Origin: Oxyruncus cristatus
Lineage: Eukaryota; Chordata; Aves; Passeriformes; Cotingidae
DNA length: 64,000 nucleotides
Reading direction: 5' to 3'
Assembly: GCA_013399855.1 (NCBI GenBank)
Contig: VXAY01001007.1
Location: 45,628 to 109,627, forward strand
The position numbers and the translations under genes were made by a program. A model generated the notes under the pieces. The model saw only the letters and a list, made by a program, of their open reading frames with translations, searched no databases and was not told the DNA's origin. Below, in pieces: positions 37,847 through 48,800 of this stretch (positions are counted from its first letter, which is position 1; every line of letters starts with the position of its first letter).

Positions 37847-39639
37847 AAACATCTGAAAAAGTTCTATTAAGACTCCTAAGAAGGATGCAAATGCAACATG
37901 TTAAAGCTGTATTTTAAAGTTAGGAGCTTTAAAGGATAGCAGGGCGAAGACTCTGTATGTAGGTTAGGTCATTAATCTGTGTCCTCTTCCTGTCTCCCAC
38001 CTCCCTTTAAATCTAATGGTTTGATTTACTGTTTTCATGTTTGGTTCTGCATACATTACTTATTTCTATGTGTTTTGCGAGTCATGTACTAGACCGCAAA
38101 AGAAAGAAAGAATTCTGCATAGGTGGAAGAGATATGAAACATCCACACATATGGTGATGTCCTTAAATGGGTAGTAAGTAACCTTACCAGCATCATAGCG
38201 TGTTGCTACCAATCATACAGCTAGGCACTTTTTGGAGACAATTTAAAAAACCTAAACACTGGAAGTTGTTTGAAGACAATTTGAATTGGAAATTACTGTT
38301 AAAGAACAACTGAAAAGAAATTTGATGGAGTGCAGTAAAAACACAGCAAACTCAAGCAGCTCATAAGAGTAGTAAAGCTATTTTAGCTTTTTGCTGATGA
38401 TCAATAATGATCAGAAGCTATGATGCTGGTTTCACAGTTTCTGTCAAACAGATATGGTGCTTGACTCAGTTTTCAAAGCCAAGGCATGTAAAGGAAAAGC
38501 CCCCCCTTCAATTACTATTAACATTTTATGGAAGTTTCGTTGGGAATATTTGGAACTAACTAATATTAGAAACACAAATTTCCAAGACAAGATTTAAATG
38601 CAAAAGCATAGTCAGGCAAAGTAAATTTGCACAGCTGATTTGTCCTTCACACTATTGCACTTGTCTTCTGAAGTTTTATTCCCTTGTCATGGTTCACAAA
38701 CATGTATGCTTACATACAAAAAGAAATCCAGTTTTCACCTTAATTAGAATTTGAGAATAAAATTCTGCCGAGAAAGGGCAATACTATGGCTGCATACAGA
38801 TACAGTGTTGATTGATCAGCAAGGCTAGAAAACAACATTAAATAACAATTATTAGTAGGGTTTCAAGCTCGATTAACTTTCTAAGAAGTCTATCCCTCAC
38901 TACCCATCACTGGCTTTTGATGATTTACAAGACTTTTCTCCATTCTCTAAAATTCATCCTGCTTACTATGTGGCAATAGCAGAGTATAAATGCATACATA
39001 AAGGATAATAGTTCTCTACTTTCTTTGGGTATGGAATTGAGCTATTTATTTTCAGTCTAGGTTTAACGATCCAAACAGCTTGACTTTCTGTCCATTATGA
39101 ATTGCTTATAGCAACATTTTCCTTAAGATAATAAGCTTTCAATCAAACCTAAGACCATTTTCTTTCCTCATTATATTATTATTTTTGAAGGTCAAATTCT
39201 GATTTGTGCTTTCAGCTTCAATGGTGCTTGTCAGAGAATAAGAGAAACCATGTCTTTTAAGAAAGTCAGTGGTAAATATCTCATGAAAACATTTTTTTCA
39301 CTAGAAGTAATAATACCAGATAATAGGATAAATGCCCAGGTGTTCTTTATTTCAGGGAAATCTATGTCACAGTATAATTCCACACTGCCCTCTATTTCCT
39401 TTCAGATCTCATTTCAAATATTTGGTAACATCTCATATTTTGGAAGACTTCAACATACGTGCTCTGAAGTTCTTCATATCACAGGGAAATGTTTTCTCTC
39501 AAAAGAGACAATCTTCTGCAACTATGAGAACACAGAGGAATTAATTAATCATCTGTTCACAGTATACATCTGATAGTCTCATTTATTCAACAAACATTCA
39601 GGAGTGACACACCCTTGTGTGTTTTTGGTGACAGTTCTG

Positions 39640-39666
39640 TAAATGCAGTAAATGCAGTAAATGCAG
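39640..39666. repeat. Three exact tandem copies of a 9-mer
   Basis: TAAATGCAG occurs at 39640-39648, 39649-39657 and 39658-39666 without mismatch. It is a likely length-polymorphic minisatellite seed. Confidence 0.95.
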
Positions 39667-41476
39667 TTACAAACTAGTGTCAAAGAATCTCTCTTGAATC
39701 AGACAGGAAATTATTTTTATCCTGACTCTGAATTGTTTAGTCTTTCCTTTTATTTATTTATTTATCTGGGCCAAAGAGATGGATTTGGCACTGCAACAAT
39801 AATTACAGCTCTGCTGTGGTCCAGTTGCCATATGGTAGCTGATGAAGACCTGGAGTTGCTGCTCTTTATTATGGCTGATCAAAATAGTTTAATGAATATT
39901 AGTGTCAATTCTGAAAATACTGAAATACCAAATTATTATCAACTGAACTGGAACAGCAAATAAAATTAGTTTCCAAGAAAATATGGGGAAAAAAGTCTTA
40001 CACGGAGAGGTATTGCAACCTTGGGTTTGTCTAGAAGGAGGAAACAAGCATATATGCTATCTACAGGCTCCTGTTTACAAGTTCAAACTACTCTATTTTC
40101 TTAATTAACGTATGACAACACATTTTAGCATAATGATGATTTTGCAAAGTAACCTCCAGTCAAAAGGAGGATTAGACAAGAGCAGAGCAAATAAATAACT
40201 CCCACTAGAAAACCTTTTCACCACTTCTGTGTGCTTTGTGCTCCTTACACTGGCTAAGACTTAAGCTGAATGTCCAAAATGAATGTGAGAAATTATGGAC
40301 TCATAATGTTCATAGCACATCACCACTGTGGAAATTTGTCTTCCATATTACAGGCAGGAGAAAGACGGATCATTTCTCACACAGCATCACAAGCCATAAT
40401 AATATGCATTATTACGATGATTTAAACCCCGTAGGCTTTTAAGGGACATCATATTTAATATTATCTACTTGAGCTGAACCATACGTCATATTATTTTTGT
40501 GCTGCTTTACAAAACAAGGATGAACTTTTGTTGTTTGCTTTTAAATTATCACTATGCAGTGTGATGAAGTATCCCATATAGAATTAGACCTTGAATGTCT
40601 GAATAACTCAATAAAGCAAAGCAGTGCTAAACAAATTCAGGAATGTCCCTAGTCTTATTCTTAAAAGCCAGGAATTAGACACACGTCACCATAAATTATC
40701 AAATAATTCAAAGCATAATATCTCTAAGTGACACTTGATCAACATTTATTTTTTTTCAAGGGTCTATCATTATTACCATTTTTTAAGTAAATTACTTCAG
40801 CATTAACTGTTTAAAAGATAACCCTACCCCCCTTTTTGGGAAGACCTTATTTTCCCTTTTTCTCGATGAATTCTTAATGACTTAAAACTCCAAACTTTCT
40901 GTGCATGTGTGCTTTATTCTGCCTACGTGTCCTCTTTAATATGTTTTTATTTGTTACCTAATTTTAGTTTTATTTAACGAAGGAACAGAATTACAAAGAT
41001 AATTTTTTAAGGTTTCATGGAAACGTGTGTCGTAAGATGACTCTATAAACATAATTGCTGAGGAAAGAGCTAATATATGAGTTCAAACCTTTCTAAACTC
41101 CAGGGAATCTCCCTGGGAGACGAATACCTTTAAATGGGAAAAAAAGATCATAGATGGAGGTGAGGTACTGAAAATACAATATAGAGACCTGAGTGACTAC
41201 ATTAAATAGAAACTAATGAAAAGGTGTCTGGAGAGAAAAGTCAGTCAGTCGGACAAAATAATTAGTTCATATGGAAATACAGTGCCTATAGAGAATTCAC
41301 TTGGCTTTTCAAGAAGTCTAAAGACATAGCACAGCTTCAAATAAATCCTCTTTACCTTCTCACTCTGTAGGGAGCAAGAGAGGGAATGGAGAATTGGGGA
41401 GTTCCTCAAATCTTTATTTGAAGCAACTGTTCTTTAATAGCTTGGGGTAAGAGAATTCACCCATCTTGCCACAGAA

Positions 41477-41502
41477 GTGCTGCTGAAGCATTCCAGCAGC
41501 AC
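41477..41502. repeat. Perfect 9-bp GC-rich hairpin
   Basis: GTGCTGCTG (41477-41485) pairs with CAGCAGCAC (41494-41502) around an 8-nt loop. It would fold stably in RNA but is shorter than a microRNA precursor. The flanks do not extend the stem. Confidence 0.9.
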
Positions 41503-43629
41503 ATGGTTTTTTAAAAAAACAAAGCTGCTGCAGATTTCCTAGTGCTAAAACATTTGGATTATCCATGCTGGTTTCAAGAGCCCTGTGACACTCTCAGAAA
41601 AGACAAGGGTCACTGTGTCAAACCCTTCTGCATCTTCAGAAAAGTACTTTTCCCAAAATGTCCACTGTTGCTTTAGACAACAGAATCTTTGGGAGTAAAA
41701 TTCAAAGCATAATGCATTGCACTGTAGGAAAAAAAAATACAAAGGCTGGATCTATCAAAAGGCTTTTAATGTTTGTAATTTTCTTTTCATGCTGGGAGGA
41801 AACCAGTAGAGACAGCACTTTTAAAGTATATGAGACAGCTGTTGTTGGAGTCTGTAGACAGGCTGTACTAGCCCAAGGCATTCCAAATAATATTTTTGCA
41901 ATGTCTTTAAAGATACTCAGACAGAGACACATTACCAAGCACCATGGCATCAACTACAGGCAGTCTCTTATCCAGACTCTTAGAAAAGCAGTAACAAGGG
42001 AAGCTGATTGCTGAGCTGCATTTAGGTAGTTTCATTCAACTGTGCTGGAGATACCTTCCTGCACTGTATGTGTCTCGTAACTTTTGTTAGCATCAAATCT
42101 CATGTGATTATTTTTAAGACAAAACATATGAATTAATGTGAATGCCTCAAAGGCCTTAGTACATATGTAACCAACTTCTTGAATACCTTTAGCTGATATC
42201 CAGAATAATTTGCTTTGAAAACGAATTTTTATTCATTTGTGCAGTTAAGTAGGGGATCGAGTTCTGAATTGTTCAAAGACAGCTGTTTCCATTTTAGCTG
42301 TTGCAAATAGATAATCATGAGATCTTGTACACACAAACAGGTGGGGCTATTAAATGCTTCCTTTCTCCCTTTGAACACCTCCACTGCTCCTCATGAATAT
42401 AGCCACTAAAAGCTGTACAAAACTTTCCCAATGAAATCACAGGGAAGCTGCTGGTCCATCTGGGATTTCAAAACTAATTAAATGAGGAAGTTCTCAGTCA
42501 TGATTACGCCCAGCTCCCTACCACAAGTTGCCATAGAAGCTGAGAATAAAGGCAAATGCACTTTCAGAGGAGAGTGGGGAAAGTCCTAAGAAGGGATGAG
42601 ATTAGCTGATGGATTTGCAAAAAGATTAATTTTTTTCTGTCCAGTACTTCCATTATTCCAAGGTGGTGGTGGTGGTAGAAAGGACCTGACTTCTTTCAGG
42701 GTAGTCCTTGGAGAAGCAAGACCCTGTTTTCCATTTTGGTTTTAGGTTTAGTATTTTTCAAAGTTAAAAAACCAAACGAAATGAATTTGCCAACAGGGCA
42801 TTTTGAAGGCAGCAGAGGTGTAGATCAGTTTCTGGAGAGTCCAGCTGTTTACTTGACAAATTCATCCTTCTCATAAAGATAGCTAAATCAATCAACTTCT
42901 GCTGACTAAGAATATCATGCCTCAATGCAGTTTTCCAACAGCTTTGGAAAACCAACTGCATGGCTAAGTTAGATAGCTTTCTTTTCAGTGGGAACATTTT
43001 ATTATTGCAGCAGTGAGGTCTTAATAATCAAACTAAAGTACACAAAATACACACAGTGTGTTAAAACTCACCTGATTTACTCAGTTAATACAGAAAAAAA
43101 GAGAGAACTCTGGTGGTTGTTAAGCATCTTCACATTCACCATGGCACTCCTTTGTGTCATGGGACATAATAAACTCCATGGATTGCACATTTTGTACCTG
43201 TAGGAAAAAATGGGGAACAATTCGCCTATTTACTGACAATAGAAAAAGGCCCTCTGAAATCCAAGGCAGATGAGAAAATGTAACCATATTTATTCAGGTA
43301 CAACCCCCAAACCCATGTTTTCTTCACAAGGGAATTAATTTAGAAAGATGAGAATGACTTGCATGCTAGCACAGTCCTGGCTCAGTAGGAAGTTGATAGA
43401 TTCATGAATAAAGGTACCAAGTTTCATCTGTCGAGGTTTGCAGCACATTTTGCTGCTTACAATTTATTTTTTCTGTAGTTATTAAAATGTGTATATATCC
43501 CCGTGTTTAAGACAAATGATGTTTTTTTCTTTCATTTTTAGTATTTACTACTTGACTGTTTTAAAATGCTGACATGCGATGACGCATCAAACCCAAAATT
43601 TAGACAGCTGTCTGTACAACCAGAATGAA

Positions 43630-43671
43630 ATTAATTCATACTTAATCCTTATTAATTCATACTTAATCCTT
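43630..43671. repeat. 21-bp exact tandem duplication, two copies
   Basis: The unit at 43630-43650, starting ATTAATTCATAC, is repeated exactly at 43651-43671. Perfect identity suggests a recent event. Confidence 0.95.
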
Positions 43672-44414
43672 CTCTGTGGCTGACATGATGTCAGCTTGAA
43701 AATTGAACTCTTTAATACAGTTTGCTGACTGATCTCAAAGGCCTCAGTGGTTGGTATAGTGCTTATTTAGTAGCAACTTTTTAAAACCAAGTCCTTAAAA
43801 ATCAAAGATCTGAAATTATATGTATTGAATCTTCCTTGTGATATTGTATAAGAATAAACCAGTTATTTTTAAAGTAATCATGGCTGACAGTAAATATGTC
43901 ACAGAATTAAATGGAAATCTCCCCACGAAAACAAAGAAAAACCAAAATATTTCTGTCAGGTATGTTATACATAAAAAATATTTCCTGGTAATGTCTTTTA
44001 AAATTGGTGACAGTGGTTGGTTCTCATGAAGGATTTCATAGAAAGAAAAATAGAAAAATAGTTACAAATTTAAAAAATCATAAGGCCTTGATACATGAAG
44101 TTGGCAAGAACAAAATAATGAAGAATTAATAATTAAAGATAACAATGAGGAAAACACAAGGAAAACATCACTTAAAATAATGGAAACCATGAGTAAGTGA
44201 GTACCAAAACCAAGTAACAGATGCCAAACTTTGAAGAATTTTTAACAAATATTGTCAGAATAGCATATAGACCTTTGCTATCAGCCTGGTAAATGGATGT
44301 GCATAATTTCTATAGGCACATAGAATGGAACATAGTATGGGAACCACTGTCATAAAATAGAATAAAATATACCAGTGTTTGTAAGAAAACTTATAAATCA
44401 AAGCATAGCCACAC

Positions 44415-44444
44415 ATTTGCAGACCAGGCAAATTTGCAGACCAG
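44415..44444. repeat. 13-bp direct repeat, 17-bp period
   Basis: ATTTGCAGACCAG is present at 44415-44427 and again at 44432-44444, separated by 4 bases. It is a small local duplication. Confidence 0.9.
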
Positions 44445-44513
44445 TTAGGCCAATATCCTGTTTCCAACACAGATTACAAGTGGCAGTTTAGGTAGGAGTG
44501 AGATTAGAAAAAC

Positions 44514-44615
44514 TATGTATATATGTGTATATATAAAGTCATATATGTGTATAAAGTTATATATATGTATAGAAATATATGTGTGTGTGTGTGTTACACA
44601 TATTTCTATATATAC
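44514..44615. repeat. TA/TG microsatellite with terminal inverted arms
   Basis: Mixed (TA)n and (TG)n steps with AAAG interruptions. A (GT)6-7 run at about 44580-44594 is flanked by AGAAATAT and ATATTTCT, so part of the tract can fold back on itself. Open frames here are repeat artefacts. Confidence 0.85.
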
Positions 44616-47600
44616 TGTTGTCTGGGTGTTCTCCAAGCATCTGATTGCTTCTGGGTTGGTGGATAAGCTTACTCATTCATTGTGGAAACCACCTGGCAAT
44701 TACAGTAAACATACAAGTTAAAGCCTGTTACAGACAGAATGACTGAATCTGAGCGATCATGCTATACACTTATCTTACCTACGTAGTCATGTACTTTCAG
44801 TGTTGCTAATCATGTCTCTGTCTCATTCTGTATTCTTCCTGGTTCAAGGAAGGCTTTTTTCACCCTTACCTCACACTAATGTCAGTGAAAGTTCTCATTT
44901 AAATTAAAAGTGTGTCAGTAGCTGAGTCAGCAGGCAATCAGAAAATGAAAAAAAGTATGTAAGTCATAAAAGTGAAAGCAAAAAGGAATAAAAGGGAGAG
45001 ACCGGGTAGAATGTAAAAGTTCTTCAGTCAATTTCAAAACTCATATTTGCCCTCAATTAAATGATTTCTTTTGTAAACCTGAAACATTTAAAACATAGAA
45101 TCTAAATTAAAAGTAAATACCAATCTGTTTAATGACAACGATCTTGAATTCCTCAGCCTAACTTTTAAAGCAATACTACTAGGAGGTAGAGTGATAAAGT
45201 AGCATAACAGAGAAATAAAAGCTTGGAATCAGAGTATCTCTATGATCTTCAGCAATTAACCTTTGAGCCCACAGAGACCAGCTAGGGAAGTTGCATAGTA
45301 AAAGAGAAATAGTAATATTTTAAAATTACTGATGCAGTGATACAATGCTAAATCTTACGTCATAATACAGTGATAAAGTTTACCAGCAATCCTGACTACA
45401 TCCCAGATGAAAGGCATTCCATTCATCACAGCATGCCACATAAAAACTCATTTAAATGTCTATGCATGATTTGCCATCTGAAAGTTTTTACCAGCTGCTC
45501 ATACATACAATTATATTCTCTTAGTTCAGTGATGCAAGTAGAATTTCTTCAGCTTTTTTGACAGATTTAATTAGGGAAATTCTTTCAGTTTTCCCCTTCT
45601 GATGTTGTGATTATATTAGTGTGAAAATGACCATTGAATCTTTCATTCAAAATACCCTCAGATATTTAAAGCATAGTTCTTTAAGGATGCTTTATCTCTA
45701 GCAGATGTGTTACTATAGACCTTTCGCCTTCCAGTCTGCAGGCAATTAGGATGTTCTTTCAACCAAACTGCAGAACCAGTCATTCACTCTGCAGTCCAAT
45801 TAATTGTTTGGGAGACTTGCATAGGTACAGATTTGGGTTTTTTTCACATTTGAAAATAGAGAATTTTTGAGAAAACATTCATAAAATTGAAAGTGTAACA
45901 TCAATGGTAACTTCAATTAATTTATAATTGGCTGATTTTGGCAGCTTTTAGCTAAGCAGCAAAGTTCCTTAAGCCCTCACCAGAATTACCCTCTTTGTGC
46001 CCTAGAATTTTTATTTAGAGACGGTGATGGAAGCCTGAGAAACGCTAGAGCTCCAAAAAAGAGTAAGTACTGGGGCTATGCATAAGTTTGGAACAGGAAA
46101 GAGTAAAAAGGAACATTTTTGTCCTGCTCCAAAGCCATCCAGGGTTTTAACATTTATATTATGCTTCAGCATGTAAATTAACATGTAAAAATTTGTTTCT
46201 TGTCTAAGGTGCTCCATCAAGAGTCATTTCTCTTGAAATCTTGCCCCTGCAAAATATTCTGTGATCTGATTACTTTTAGGCTATAAATCATTACCTGCCA
46301 CCATCTGACAAATATGTTTTATAGTCTATGTATCGATAGAACACAGCATTCAGAACAGATTTCTACCAGAGAGCCTGAAAGTACCTTGCAAATAGAAACT
46401 CAGCAAGCCTCCTAATTTGTGTTACCTGGGCTGACTCTTTTTTTGTGCCTTCATTTTTCTTTTCTTCATTTTGTTCTGCAGCCCCAGTTATATTCAAAGG
46501 CAAGAAAATCAAAATTCCATCCTGAGCTTTTTGGGGAAAGAACAAGAATCTTCAATAGATTTCTGATTTCCTTCCTTTCAATTTTTTAGGAGGACTTGAC
46601 ATCCTAATTTTTTTTGTAATGGTTTTGTTGAAAAATAGAGAACTTGCTTACAAAACTCTGAGATAAAACCTACTAATTCTGTAATTCAGTAAAATGTGAA
46701 TCCATCATCAGCTTTCAGATCACACTTCTGGTGCTCATCCTTGATCTTTCATGGGAAATCACCTAATGGTCATGAAAAATCTGGATTTTAAATGAATATA
46801 TATAAGTTGCGTCTAATTCTGCTGTCCCTGGAGACAGTGAAAAAACAGCTGTTGATGGTAATGTAATAGTCTGAACTACTCTACATTTGAACTTTTCCCA
46901 TTGTCATAAATTCTTCTCTAGGAATTCATTAAACTAAGAACCCCCAACAGAATCTCTTCTAAATCTAGGCAACTGTTTTCTGAAGTCTTGATGTACAAAT
47001 ACATGCAAGATTCAGTTAAAATCACTTAGAAGTAAGACTTTTTTTATACTACAACCTTGCTTAAAGCTTGAAACCATATTTGGATACCTGAAAATACGAA
47101 TACTACCTAAAGGAAGCTTTTATGGGGGAGTCCAGTAGGTGGTAATTTTGGAAAGTCCCACCTAGGACTTGATTCCTTCTTTATCTGTGCTTAATTGCTT
47201 CTAAATATAAGCCTCTATGCATTTTGTTAGAACTCATGCTCTTGACATGATATTATCAAACTGAAAAAATAAGTGGAAAACCAAACCGGATATTTAGGGG
47301 AAAAGAGAGGATGTAGGCTGATATAAGGATCTATGCTATACTGAAAAATGCCTAAAAGTAAATGAACTTACATGATATATATTACCTAATTATGTGAAGG
47401 CTACTTTAGTAATGGAAAAAAACCTTATCTTTTTATGTCCTTTGTGAAGCAGTGAACAATCTGTACCCGTTAGTCCACCTTTTCCTTCTTCTACCCCTGT
47501 ACAGTTCTAGTGCATATGTGTATTTACACTGTCAATCTGGCTCAGGGTTCAGACTCCCACGACAGCTCAAACAAGCCCAAATGTATACCCTGTATAAAAA

Positions 47601-47929
47601 CTGGAGCCAGCCAACTAGATCCTTAACCCGTGAAACTTAAACAGGAGGGACAATAACATGTGAAATGGTCTGGGCTCCCATGATTTCAGTCACACAGAAT
47701 TATCAGCTTCAGCCTTTCTTGGACACCATTAAAAAGATATGAAATAGTCCTATGTCTGTGAACTGTCAACATGTCAAATTTCCCTTCAGCAGGATCTTCT
47801 TCTAAGTCCATCAGGGGACTCAGGGAAGGATTTTTTTTGTCATATGCTTAATATAGTTTCCTGAATGATTTCTCATATTCCTCAGGACTATCAAAAATAT
47901 ATTAAACAGTATAGGAAAACCTCTCAGCT
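44616..47929. other. AT-rich unique sequence, no gene seen
   Basis: No gene recognised. The Maf-like site at 44920-44932 is the clearest motif. The segment at about 45690-45830 is compositionally complex with a CCAATTAATTG core and could be a regulatory element, which cannot be tested here. Confidence 0.55.
44920..44932. promoter_or_regulatory. Maf recognition element-like site
   Basis: AGCTGAGTCAGCA matches the T-MARE consensus TGCTGAGTCAGCA at 12 of 13 positions and includes a perfect AP-1 core. It lies in unique non-repeat DNA next to TAATT-like AT-rich sequence. Such sites bind Maf/NF-E2/AP-1 dimers in vertebrates. Function here is inferred only. Confidence 0.45.
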
Positions 47930-48205
47930 GACTTGGCTGATGTGTCTTGCTCACAAAGCTATGTTGATTACTGGATTTGATGTAGGGAGAAATTTTCTCC
48001 CTGATGAGATTGGCAAGGCTCCCAAACAGACTGGTGTGATCTCTGCTTTCCTCTGCCTCATACAGCAAAACTTACCTAATTCTCTGCAAAATACTGCAAA
48101 GGTTGTCTGGTGCTGCAAACTCTTAGGTCTGTCTGGTCTTTCCTGTTCCTTCCTGTAGGATAGACTTGGTCTGACCTAATGTAGGCCCTTTTGGCCTTAC
48201 TTCCT
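47930..48205 (+). mobile_element. Ancient LINE 3' end (L3/CR1-like), plus strand
   Basis: The order of blocks resembles the 3' UTR of old amniote CR1/L3-type LINEs: 'gggagaaattttctccctga' (about 47987), 'gagattggcaaggct', 'tttcctctgcc' and a terminal 'ggtctgacctaatgtaggcc' followed by 'cttttggcctta' (48168-48200). Similar tails are common in turtle and crocodile genomes. Divergence is high. It overlaps two incidental open frames on opposite strands (82 and 97 codons). Confidence 0.5.
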
Positions 48206-48619
48206 AAATTGTATGAGCCCTTTAAAATACCAGTGGCATCTTCTTGATAAGATGCATTTCAAAGGAACTGGAGACAGAATTCCCTCAACACAGAGGAAAA
48301 TGAAGCATTCTTCACAGGGGCACAAAAATGATAAAGAAATTCAACTGTAGATGACCAAACAGTCTTCTTGGAAGTAAACAACAATACACAGACATGGGAT
48401 TGTTCTTATTTTCTTCATCCTACAAAACGGTGTTGCTGTTTTGTTCCTATTATGCACAGTCTGAATTATCCTATTAATAATTCCAATTATCCACAGCCAG
48501 ATCTCTGTAGATAGAACACCATGTGTACTCTTAGTTCTTTTTCTCTTTGGACATTAAGCCCGATCCCACAACAATACTTGTCCTAATTCAAACTGTTGAA
48601 TATCAGCGTTGTTAATTCC
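48206..48619. other. Unique sequence, nothing recognised
   Basis: A spacer between two old LINE tails, with no open frame or motif of note. Confidence 0.6.
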
Positions 48620-48800
48620 ATCTAAACAGAAGAAAAATCTCCTTTACTGTGGGGGTGGTCAGACACTGAAATAGGTTGGCCGGAAAACTCATGGAATCTC
48701 CATCTGTAGACATATTCAAAAACTCTACGTAGTCCCAACCAACCTGTTGTAGCTGACCCTGCTTAAGCAGATCTTGGAGTAGTGTACTCAAGATGTCAAT
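48620..48800 (+). mobile_element. CR1 3' region fragment, plus strand
   Basis: Matches the CR1 3' part in order: 'ctttactgtgggggtggtca', 'gacactgaaataggttgg', 'tggaatctccatctgtagac', 'atattcaaaaactct', and 'agctgaccctgcttaagcag'. It breaks off before the terminal octamers, so the tail is lost or too diverged to see. No ORF survives. Confidence 0.8.

Larger units (their letters stand above)
37147..37850 (+). mobile_element. Candidate solo LTR of an endogenous retrovirus-like element
   Basis: A GC-richer 0.7-kb block with a promoter/terminator-like layout. In order it has a (GT)n run (37200-37218), a pyrimidine tract (about 37418-37452), three degenerate copies of an 'AGTGTYRTTGGTTTAYTGGA'-like unit (37509-37590), a Maf/AP-1-like site (37614-37626), the poly(A) hexamer AATAAA (37710-37715) and, 8 bases later, a perfect 9-bp hairpin. 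Hexamer plus hairpin suits the R region of an LTR. A TG start (37147) and CA end (about 37847) are possible, but I could not match target-site duplications, and no gag/pol/env remnant adjoins it, hence 'solo'. An unrelated transcript 3' end is the main alternative. Confidence 0.45.
37851..44513. other. AT-rich unique sequence, no gene seen
   Basis: No coding exon recognised; frames of 100-118 codons at 39250-39573, 39661-39963 and 41658-42014 match no family. It holds a (TTTA)n run (39749-39766), three tandem copies of a 9-mer (39640-39666), a perfect GC-rich hairpin (41477-41502), a (GGT)n run (about 42663-42677) and a 21-bp tandem duplication (43630-43671). The stretch at about 42390-42560 is complex and less AT-biased, possibly conserved non-coding. 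Confidence 0.6.

Noticed and set aside
37147..37850. Full endogenous retrovirus with gag/pol/env
   Set aside because: No retroviral protein motif was found on either side; at most a solo LTR is supported.
44445..44721. Overlapping open frames on both strands with Tyr/Ile/Cys/Val repeats
   Set aside because: They are translations of the TA/TG microsatellite.
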